Positions 34,940 through 41,737 of a DNA stretch of 45,000 nt are shown one piece after another. This DNA is from an uncultured Oscillospiraceae bacterium (GTDB lineage Bacteria > Bacillota > Clostridia > Oscillospirales > Acutalibacteraceae), in contig URQB01000017.1 of NCBI GenBank assembly GCA_900549825.1, positions 1-45,000 of the forward strand. The letters are read 5' to 3'. A program made the position numbers and the translations under genes. The notes under the pieces are model-generated. The model had not been told where the DNA came from. It searched no databases and worked only from the letters and a program-made list of their open reading frames with translations. Within the stretch, counting starts at the first letter, position 1. Each line of letters opens with the position of its first letter.

Positions 34940-35731
34940 CTATATCACCTTGAATTTCATCAGAATTGTCGCCAACACGCTGAGAATGAAAAAAATAATC
35001 AGAAAAACGCTCACTACTTTATCCATCTGAGATTTCGTAACTTCTACATAATTTGTCTGCTTTACACCCTTGATGCCGAATCCTCGTGTTTCCAATGTGA
35101 TGCCCCTTTCTTGCGCATCCGTCAGGGACGACATGACAACCGGCCCAAGCAGCGGAATATAAGCTTTTACTCTGGTGAATACGCTTCCTCCGATTTCCAC
35201 GCCTCTTGCCTCCTGCGCTTCCTGAATAACAGCCATTCTCCTCTGCATCTGCGGAACCACGTTCAGGCTGGCCAGCACCAGATATCCTGCTTTTGGCGGC
35301 AGACCGCTTTCTGTCAGTGCCGCTACCAGCTTTCCGGTATAGGTTGTTTTGTTCATGATGTAGAATGTTCCTAAAAATACCAGAAGCGTACTGATAATCT
35401 TCAATGCATACAGCACACCTTCCAGACCAACCTTTGCAAATCCCAAATCTGCAATAAAAGTTTCATTTTTCGGACTGTAACAGCCCTGAATAAACATCAA
35501 CATGACTGTAATCGGTATCCCAAATCCGAATATAATCTTCGCAAATTCTTTCAGCATCTTCGCCAGCCAAGCTACTGCAAACAGTCCGATCATCACTGCG
35601 AAACCAAGCCACGAATTTGGAAAAATCAATGTCCCAAGTCCCAGTGAAAATACCGCCAGAATCTTCGTCATCGGATTCAATTCCTCAATCACAGTATGTT
35701 TTGGAACAAATGTATTCGATATCTTCGCCAT
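34940..35731 (-). CDS. ECF transporter transmembrane component EcfT
   Basis: A 263-residue membrane protein with about five to six helices. The two cytoplasmic coupling motifs of EcfT are recognisable: A-R-G at 175-177 (in Q-E-A-R-G-V-E) and T-R-G at 215-217 (in L-E-T-R-G-F), the second a variant of the usual Ala-Arg-Gly. These motifs dock into the grooves of the two ATPases. Downstream genes supply those ATPases and the S component lies immediately upstream, so this is a dedicated (group I) ECF system rather than one sharing a housekeeping module. Confidence 0.9.
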   Translation of the reverse strand: MAKISNTFVPKHTVIEELNPMTKILAVFSLGLGTLIFPNSWLGFAVMIGLFAVAWLAKMLKEFAKIIFGFGIPITVMLMFIQGCYSPKNETFIADLGFAKVGLEGVLYALKIISTLLVFLGTFYIMNKTTYTGKLVAALTESGLPPKAGYLVLASLNVVPQMQRRMAVIQEAQEARGVEIGGSVFTRVKAYIPLLGPVVMSSLTDAQERGITLETRGFGIKGVKQTNYVEVTKSQMDKVVSVFLIIFFILSVLATILMKFKVI

Positions 35732-35763
35732 CTTAACCTCCTGTTGAAAAAGGATCCGTATTT

Positions 35764-36402
35764 TTAATCTTCTTCGTCGTCATCCTCGTCATCCTCTATA
35801 TCCGCATCTGATGCATACTGACTCAGGAATCTCTTCGGAATCTTCTGCACAATTATAAATGCAATCAGGAATGCGATACCCTTGTCGATCAGGTTCTCAA
35901 TCATAGAGGAAGAAATGACGGATGCTGCAATATCTTTCGTAGCTGCGATCAATGTTGCTGTAAATACGGAAGATCCCGTTACACCGGTTGCCCCGCCGTA
36001 TACAAAAACGGTGATTACTGATGCGGATATTGCATTTGTCACCGTACATGCAAGCCAGATCAGAACTACTCCCCAAACCTTCTTAAACAAGCCTGCCTTT
36101 ACCATGTATCCTGTCACAAGACCGCACAAGATACTTACAATGGCATACGGCAGATATACCGGATTCGCCACCAGAGCCAGGAATACATTTGTCAGCAGAC
36201 CGCACAGGGCGGATACCCACGGACCTGACAGACACGCGATTACGATTGTCCCGATCATGTCCAGGAACAACGGCAGCTTCAGGGCGGAACACAACGTACC
36301 GCCGATCAGATTGATACCAACCGCAATTGGAATTAATACCAATGATTTTGTTGAGAACTGCGCTTTGATCCCTTCTGTAAATGTCATTTTTTTCTTACTC
36401 AT
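35764..36402 (-). CDS. ECF transporter substrate-binding (S) component
   Basis: A 212-residue membrane protein with about six hydrophobic segments and an acidic C-terminal tail (a run of Asp/Glu). Its size, topology and position directly before EcfT and two EcfA genes identify it as the S component. Substrate class is not readable; the downstream nucleoside hydrolases point to a nucleoside or nucleoside-like compound. The ATG at 36402 follows AAGGAGG. The open frame continues upstream without stop into an IS3-type transposase remnant, but that part is not expected to be translated with it. It is the first gene of the operon. Confidence 0.85.
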   Translation of the reverse strand: MSKKKMTFTEGIKAQFSTKSLVLIPIAVGINLIGGTLCSALKLPLFLDMIGTIVIACLSGPWVSALCGLLTNVFLALVANPVYLPYAIVSILCGLVTGYMVKAGLFKKVWGVVLIWLACTVTNAISASVITVFVYGGATGVTGSSVFTATLIAATKDIAASVISSSMIENLIDKGIAFLIAFIIVQKIPKRFLSQYASDADIEDDEDDDEED

Positions 36403-36454
36403 AACTTTAGCCTCCTTAAAAAACTCGTGTACCCGAGGCTCAGAGCCCCGAAGA

Positions 36455-36590
36455 CACTGCATTTCTTGTTCGAAGGAACCGAATTCCCTGAGATATAGCA
36501 GTTCTGACTTCAAAAGACCAAAGAAGTTTTCGATGACCGCATTATCTGGACAGCTCCCTTTTCTGGGCATACTTTGCCGGATTCCCTTAT
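36455..36590 (-). mobile_element. Remnant of an IS3-family transposase gene
   Basis: On the minus strand this encodes the conserved end of an IS3/IS150-type integrase domain: K-G-S-C-P-D-N-A-V-I-E-N-F-F-G-L-L-K-S-E, including the last acidic catalytic residue of the DDE triad. Only about 40 residues are left. Neither the start of the transposase nor terminal repeats are visible. It lies between the operon promoter and the first ECF gene, and is in frame with that gene. Confidence 0.75.
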
Positions 36591-36697
36591 CCTTTCAGCC
36601 TGTATGACGGCTGGAGAAATGAAGCGCTATATCTGAATCTCAATCATTTTCGTATCAACTTGACTTAAGAAATTGTTTTCCAAAATCATTTTCTTGT

Positions 36698-36726
36698 ATA
36701 ATACCACCCATTTAATCCTCTGTCAA
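36698..36726 (-). promoter_or_regulatory. Promoter of the ECF/nucleoside operon
   Basis: On the minus strand, consensus TTGACA (36726-36721), exactly 17 nt, then TATTAT (36703-36698). The transcript would have a leader of about 290 nt. The 11-bp palindrome AAAATCATTTT (36682-36692) lies over the expected start site; ATCATTTT recurs at 36643-36650 and 36745-36752. These are candidate operators for the divergent LacI-type protein. Confidence 0.8.
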
Positions 36727-36897
36727 TGCTTTTTATCATTTAACATCATTTTATCCTTTTACGTGCATGTTCTATTATGCATTATTGATACAACAAGGCA
36801 TATTGACATCCATTGTTCATTTCTCTATTATTAATGAGAGCGACATAAGGCGGGTAACAAATTCTGGCTTTGACAATAAGTACTTTGATCACGGAAT

Positions 36898-37158
36898 ATA
36901 GCATCGGTAAACAAGGGGAAACAGCGCCGCCCGGCAGCCGCAAAGCCACGTTTGCCGCGTTCTCGGCCTTTCGCCCTTGCGGCCTTGTAAACCTGCCCCT
37001 GCGGTGCCGGAGCAGTCCTTTGGCGTTTTGGAGCAATGCCGGGGCCTTTGGCAAGGCAGACGACGACGCCTTCCTTGCCGGAAGGCAGGAGGATCACGCC
37101 GGCAGAGGCCCTCGGCATTGCCCCCAAAACCGTTGTTGCCCCTGTTCACCGATGCTAT
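36898..37158. repeat. GC-rich block bounded by long inverted repeats
   Basis: The ends, 36898-36926 and 37131-37158, are inverted copies of about 28 bp starting ATAGCATCGG, with roughly 24 matches and one indel. Within lies a nested inverted repeat (37033-37052 with 37098-37121). The block is markedly GC-rich against AT-rich flanks. Six-frame reading gives open frames rich in Arg/Pro/Gly, with no recognised domain, so I do not call a gene. It could be a small non-autonomous mobile element or a structured RNA. Confidence 0.6.
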
Positions 37159-37305
37159 TGTTGAATTTTATAGAAACGGCTCTCATGGTGGCCATCTCCT
37201 CAGACAATTCAGTGATTGTTTTCTTGAGCAGGTTGATACCGGTATCTGCTTCGTAAGCAACACAACGGGCACGAAACCTTCCTAACCCGGATAAACCGGA
37301 AAAGT

Positions 37306-37335
37306 TTGGCGCTCCCTCAGCGTTTCTGATAAAAT
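37306..37335 (+). promoter_or_regulatory. Promoter of the LacI-PfkB fusion gene
   Basis: An extended -10, TG-A-TAAAAT (37327-37335), with a weak TTGGCG 18 nt upstream (37306-37311). A GCTCCC/GGGAGC pair (about 37311-37347) flanks the -10, a possible operator. Confidence 0.5.
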
Positions 37336-37374
37336 AAAAAAAGGGAGCTGTCGTATAAAGATGGAGGAAATCCT

Positions 37375-39270
37375 ATGAACATAAAAGAAATTGCACATTT
37401 GGCAGGTGTTTCCACCTCAACTGTTTCAAAAATAGTCAATCAAAAGGATGAAAGTATCAGCAGCGAAACTCGGGAACGCGTTCTAAAAATCGTAAAAGAA
37501 TACAACTATACCCCTTACGCCTCTGCTACAGCTTCCCCCGCAAAGACATGGATGCTCGGTATTTTGCTCCGCTCCTCTGTCTCACTGGACTCCACGCTGG
37601 ATGGAATCATTCAGACCGCTCAGTCAAACGGATACAGCGCCCTTGTATATAACAGCTACTCCGACATGGAACAGGAGCTAAAAAACATAACCTCATTATG
37701 CAAAAACAACGTGGACGGAATCATCTGGGAGCCCGTAAGCAAAGAAAGCCTTGAATATATTACCAATTTCAAAAATTTGGATATTCCGATTCTTACCATT
37801 GGGCCCAATGGAGGAGATCATTCCCATCTCCTTCCTTATGAGGAAGCTGCCTACCGTATTACGCAGGAATTAATCAACAGAAAACACACCAACATCGCCT
37901 GTGTGCTGAAAGAAGGAAGGCGAACTACGGCATTTCTGAACGGCTACAAAAAATGTCTGTTCGACAATCATATGAAATTAGATCAGGATTTCATTTTTTA
38001 TGATTTGAATGAATCCTTGATTCACAAAATAAACACCCGTAGTATCAGCGGAATTATTTCTTCTCATTATCGGAAAGCAATGGAATTCTATCAGCTCATG
38101 AATACGCTCAACTACAGGATTCCTGAGGACATTTCCCTCATTTCCTTAAAAAATGACACGATGGAAAGCCTTGCTTTTCCCAATATTTCTGAAATTTCTA
38201 CTTATACAATTTTAAATGCCGATTTTGGTTCTTATCTGTGCAGCAAACTGATTACCGAAGTCGAAAAACGAAAAGACGAAGTGCATTCTTTTGTTCAGGA
38301 ATTCCATCTGGATAACCAAACAACCGTCAGCATTCCATTCAGCCTGAAGGTACCGAAGATTACAGTTGTCGGCAGTATCAACATCGATACATACCTGAAT
38401 GTACCGAAGCTTCCGCATAGCGGAAAGACCGTCAGCACCTCCACTTCCTCCACATATCCGGGAGGCAAGGGGATCAACCAGTCCATCGGAGCTGCAAAGC
38501 TGGGACACCGCGTGACACTGATTGGAAATGTCGGATCCGATATCGATTCGGATTACATTTACAAAGCTCTCGATGAATACGGAGTAGAATCTTTCGGCGT
38601 AAAAAGATATAATCAGGCTAAAACCGGCAAAGCATATATTTTTGTAGAATCCAGCGGCCACTCGATGATTTCTATCCTCGCCGGGGCAAACGACACCCTG
38701 ACGCCGGAAGAGATCCAGAAGAGAAAACGCTTCTTCAAGGATACCGGATACTGTCTGATTCAGTCCGAAATCCCGCTGGATACCGTTGCAGAAGCCTGCC
38801 GTGTCGCACATGAATACGGCGCCAAAACAATACTAAAGCCTTCCGTATGTGGCCATATCCCGCCTGAAATGCTTGCAGAGGTAGATATTCTGATTCCAAA
38901 TGAAGACGAACTGAATGAATTATGCCCAGATTATGACAGTATAGAAGAAAAAACCGCATTCCTGCTGGAATGCGGTATAGAAATCGTAATTGCCACTCTT
39001 GGAGAACGGGGCTGCTATGTCCGTTGCGTCAATCTGGACAAGTATTTTCCGGCTGTGCCTTTCCCATCCGTAGATAATACCGGAGCCAGCGATGCGTTTA
39101 TCAGCGCACTCGCGTCTTATCTTCTATATGGGTATTCTCTAGAGGAGGCAGTTCAGATTGCCACCTATGCTGCGGGATTCTGCATCTCCCGGGAGGGTGT
39201 TGTTCCATCACTGATTGATAAACGCAGTCTGGAGACGTATATCAAGCAGCAGGAGGAGTCATTAATTTAA
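37375..39270 (+). CDS. LacI-type regulator fused to a PfkB-family sugar kinase
   Basis: A 631-residue fusion. Residues 2-50 are a LacI helix-turn-helix with hinge (I-K-E-I-A-H-L-A-G-V-S-T-S-T-V-S). Residues ~55-320 are a periplasmic-binding-protein-like sensor. From ~326 begins a complete ribokinase-type domain: V-V-G-S-I-N-I-D, Y-P-G-G-K-G-I-N-Q-S near 360, and D-N-T-G-A-S-D (570-573 is G-A-S-D, a variant of G-A-G-D that keeps the catalytic Asp). Kinase motifs being intact, it may phosphorylate a sugar as well as regulate. The ATG follows GGAGG. It is divergent from the ECF/nucleoside operon, its obvious target. Effector and kinase substrate may be the same sugar or its phosphate; that is inference. 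Confidence 0.9.
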   Translation: MNIKEIAHLAGVSTSTVSKIVNQKDESISSETRERVLKIVKEYNYTPYASATASPAKTWMLGILLRSSVSLDSTLDGIIQTAQSNGYSALVYNSYSDMEQELKNITSLCKNNVDGIIWEPVSKESLEYITNFKNLDIPILTIGPNGGDHSHLLPYEEAAYRITQELINRKHTNIACVLKEGRRTTAFLNGYKKCLFDNHMKLDQDFIFYDLNESLIHKINTRSISGIISSHYRKAMEFYQLMNTLNYRIPEDISLISLKNDTMESLAFPNISEISTYTILNADFGSYLCSKLITEVEKRKDEVHSFVQEFHLDNQTTVSIPFSLKVPKITVVGSINIDTYLNVPKLPHSGKTVSTSTSSTYPGGKGINQSIGAAKLGHRVTLIGNVGSDIDSDYIYKALDEYGVESFGVKRYNQAKTGKAYIFVESSGHSMISILAGANDTLTPEEIQKRKRFFKDTGYCLIQSEIPLDTVAEACRVAHEYGAKTILKPSVCGHIPPEMLAEVDILIPNEDELNELCPDYDSIEEKTAFLLECGIEIVIATLGERGCYVRCVNLDKYFPAVPFPSVDNTGASDAFISALASYLLYGYSLEEAVQIATYAAGFCISREGVVPSLIDKRSLETYIKQQEESLI

Positions 39271-39287
39271 AAATGTAAATGGATTGA

Positions 39288-39324
39288 CAGGCATATTCCA
39301 TACAAAGACATGGGAATGTGCCTG
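39288..39324 (+). terminator. Hairpin after the LacI-PfkB gene
   Basis: CAGGCATATTCC pairs with GGAATGTGCCTG (one G-T pair), 18 nt after the stop codon. No U-run follows, so termination efficiency is uncertain. Confidence 0.5.
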
Positions 39325-39391
39325 GACGCATTCCCATCTACTGATGAAGGTGGAAAATGAAAATGTCCGGCAATTCTATTTGGCCTAGTGC

Positions 39392-39712
39392 GTGAAATCT
39401 GCCTGGAGCACACGCCAACTGGAGTGGCGGATCAACAGCTTTTTCTATGAGCGCCTGTTATCCAGCCGGGCTGAGGAAGGCGTTGCGTCAGAAGTTCAAA
39501 AGCTGGAGCTTGGAAAAACGCCGGAGGATATGATTCGTGATCCTTATCTTTCAACGGAGGAAGAGCCGCGGAAAGAGTTGCGGCGAGAATATGAAGCCTT
39601 GGGCAGCGGCATGATCCGTCCGGACTCATTTCAGACCAATTCCTATCTTTCGAAAAGTTTTCAGCATGGCTTGGATGTGCGCCCCTTAAAATATTTGGCT
39701 GCTTTTGCATAA
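39392..39712 (+). pseudogene. Internally deleted DUF1016/YhcG-type nuclease gene
   Basis: The start (W-S-T-R-Q-L-E-W-R-I-N-S-F-F-Y-E-R-L, then K-T-P-E-D-M-I-R-D-P-Y) matches the N-terminal domain of DUF1016 proteins, also known as YhcG, a PD-(D/E)XK nuclease-like family. It then jumps to a helical Y-L-S-T-E-E-E-P-R-K-E-L-R-R-E-Y segment that resembles the extreme C-terminus of the same family. The central nuclease domain is missing. The open frame is 106 codons, against about 340 for an intact gene. It has GTG as only possible start and no good ribosome site. Confidence 0.65.
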
Positions 39713-40082
39713 TATACGAAACAGAAGGAAGAAGAACCGCTCATGGAGTGGAAAAAGAGAGGATAGCACAGCTGCAGCTTCCCGAGCCGGCTGACGGCGA
39801 CCCACACCCAGGCTGATTTCAGACGGGCGGGGCATTCATGCCGGATATAAGGAAATTTGTCCCGTCGGCCTGTTTGTAAGTAAGGCTATGAGTGAATTGC
39901 GGCGCTGTGGGTGCGGAATTGTAGGCTTTGATACGGGGCTTTCGGCTATGGAATGGGCAGGCAAAATAAATGCTATCCGTGAGTTGGTCACAGAAGCCAT
40001 AAATACTGGGGTGACCCTCGTATGAGAACCCCCAAGTATTACCTTTATCTGATCTGCAGAGGAACGGCGAGGTAAATTTTTG
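39713..40082. other. Region without a supported gene upstream of queH
   Basis: About 370 nt. It contains a 45-codon open frame (39888-40025) that I cannot assign. An imperfect stem AATACT-GGGG/CCCC-AAGTATT lies near 40005-40045. The sequence looks like decayed coding DNA continuing the DUF1016 relic. GGCGAGG at its end is the ribosome site of queH. Confidence 0.45.
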
Positions 40083-40709
40083 ATGAAACAGAATTTTCAA
40101 GCGGAGATGGAAGCGATAATATCCAAACATCAAAATGCGGATGAAATTCCAACATTGTTTCTGCATAGCTGTTGTGCTCCGTGCAGCAGTTATGTGCTGG
40201 AATGTCTGTCCAGATATTTTAGAATCACTGTGTTCTACTATAATCCCAATATCTATCCCGATGAGGAGTACTATAAGAGAGTAAAAGAACAAAAGCAGTT
40301 TATCGAGCACTTTCCTGCAAAGAATCCAATCTGCTTTGTGGAAGGAGACTTTGATAAAGAACGTTTTTATGAAATGGCGAAAGGGCTGGAAGATGCACCG
40401 GAAGGCGGAGAGCGTTGCCTTCACTGTTATGAATTGCGTTTACGGGAAGCAGCCATATATGCCAAAGAGCAAGGAGTGGATTATTTTACCACAACGCTTT
40501 CCATCAGCCCGTTAAAAAATGCAGATAAACTGAATGAAATTGGATTGGCACTGGCTGAGGAATACGGTGTAAAATATCTGGTCTCGGATTTCAAAAAGAA
40601 AAATGGATATAAACGATCTGTGGAATTGTCCCGTGAATACGGAATGTACCGTCAGAATTATTGCGGATGCGTGTTTTCCAGGCGCCAAAGGGAGACAAAA
40701 GAACAATGA
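40083..40709 (+). CDS. queH: Epoxyqueuosine reductase QueH
   Basis: A 208-residue protein of the DUF208/QueH family, the non-homologous replacement of QueG that reduces epoxyqueuosine to queuosine in tRNA wobble position 34. All cysteine motifs are visible: H-S-C-C-A-P-C-S-S near residue 28, G-E-R-C-L-H-C-Y-E-L-R near 117, and Q-N-Y-C-G-C-V-F-S near the C-terminus. These bind an iron-sulfur cluster and a further metal. The start at 40083 lies ten nt after GAGG; the TTG at 40080 is the alternative. Its stop overlaps the LysR gene start (ATGA), an odd pairing since that regulator faces methionine genes. Confidence 0.95.
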   Translation: MKQNFQAEMEAIISKHQNADEIPTLFLHSCCAPCSSYVLECLSRYFRITVFYYNPNIYPDEEYYKRVKEQKQFIEHFPAKNPICFVEGDFDKERFYEMAKGLEDAPEGGERCLHCYELRLREAAIYAKEQGVDYFTTTLSISPLKNADKLNEIGLALAEEYGVKYLVSDFKKKNGYKRSVELSREYGMYRQNYCGCVFSRRQRETKEQ

Positions 40710-41617
40710 CCTTACAACAACTGAAATATATCATTGCCATTACCGAGTGCGGCTCTATTACCGCTGCGGCACAAAAGCTACTTGTGGCACAGCCGAGTCT
40801 CTCTAAATCGGTTTCCGAGCTTGAAAAAGAAATGGGTATCACCATATTCTATCGCAATAACCGTGGTGTGTATCTGTCGGATGAAGGCTCAAAATTTCTC
40901 TCGTATGCCAGACAGGTTATAGAGCAGGCGGAGCTTTTGGAACAGCAATATAAAGAGAAAGAAACGATCCGCCGCGTGTTTTCCATATCGGCACAGCATT
41001 ATGCTTTTGTGGTCAATGCCTTTGTCGCATTGGTCAAGGAATACGGGGAAAATAAGTATGCGTTTACCTTGCGGGAATCAAGGACTCACGACATCATAGA
41101 AGATGTGCGAACCTCCCGCAGCGAACTTGGCGTTCTGTTTCTGAGCAATTTCAACCGTAAGGTCATTCTGCGTATCATTCAGAATGCCGATCTAAAATTT
41201 ACATTGCTGGTTACCGCCACGCCTCATGTGTTTGTCAGCCGTGAAAATCCTCTTGCGAAAAGAAAGAGCGTCACTCTTGAAGATTTGAAGGAATTTCCGA
41301 GACTTACCTACGAGCAGGGGATCAATAACTCCTTCTACTATTCAGAGGAGCTGCACAGCACAGAGGAAAGCCCGAAAAACATCGTTGTGACCGACCGTGC
41401 AACATTGTTTAATCTTCTCATCGGCCTTGACGGGTACACCATCTCCTCCGGTATTTTAAGCAGCGACCTTAACGGAACAAACATTGTGGCGATCCCGCTT
41501 GAAAGCGATGAAACGATGGAAATAGGATACATAGCGCCGACCGACAGACCGCTCGGCCCGGTCAGCGAACGGTATCTTGAACATCTGAAAAAATATATTG
41601 CGGAATACCAGCCATAG
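40706..41617 (+). CDS. LysR-family transcriptional regulator
   Basis: A 303-residue protein. The N-terminal winged helix-turn-helix has the standard LysR layout, L-Q-Q-L-K-Y-I-I-A-I, then S-I-T-A-A-A-Q-K-L-L-V-A-Q-P-S-L-S-K-S-V. An effector-binding domain fills residues ~90-300. The ATG at 40706 overlaps the queH stop by 4 nt; an upstream in-frame start at 40661 lies inside queH and is not preferred. The metE-metF pair starts 120 nt downstream on the same strand, so a MetR-like role in methionine biosynthesis is plausible. The intergenic region shows a poor -35, as expected for an activated promoter. Confidence 0.9.
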   Translation: MTLQQLKYIIAITECGSITAAAQKLLVAQPSLSKSVSELEKEMGITIFYRNNRGVYLSDEGSKFLSYARQVIEQAELLEQQYKEKETIRRVFSISAQHYAFVVNAFVALVKEYGENKYAFTLRESRTHDIIEDVRTSRSELGVLFLSNFNRKVILRIIQNADLKFTLLVTATPHVFVSRENPLAKRKSVTLEDLKEFPRLTYEQGINNSFYYSEELHSTEESPKNIVVTDRATLFNLLIGLDGYTISSGILSSDLNGTNIVAIPLESDETMEIGYIAPTDRPLGPVSERYLEHLKKYIAEYQP

Positions 41618-41650
41618 CTTTTTGCCATGGCAGAGCATTGAAAACAAGTA

Positions 41651-41681
41651 TTAATACATATCAACCTTCTTGTGCTATACT
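41651..41681 (+). promoter_or_regulatory. Putative activator-dependent metE promoter
   Basis: A good -10, TATACT (41676-41681), lies 57 nt before metE. At the right distance there is only AATACA as -35. TATTAATA (41650-41657 area), a short palindrome, overlaps that position and could belong to a LysR-type site. No SAM riboswitch or T-box was recognised in the 120-nt gap. Confidence 0.5.
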
Positions 41682-41737
41682 GGATGCAGTAAGCATAGGA
41701 AGGCTTTTTATTTGTTTCAATATTAGGAGATATCGTT

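Noticed and set aside
36403..36570. N-terminal extension of the ECF S component
   Set aside because: The extension is an IS3 transposase remnant; a strong AAGGAGG site and ATG at 36402 define the real start.
36782..37285. Several overlapping open frames in the GC-rich block
   Set aside because: Low-complexity Arg/Pro/Gly frames on both strands, explained by composition and inverted repeats; none has a ribosome site or domain.
41618..41737. SAM riboswitch or T-box upstream of metE
   Set aside because: The gap is only 120 nt and lacks the expected stems, specifier or terminator; a LysR-type activator is the simpler explanation.
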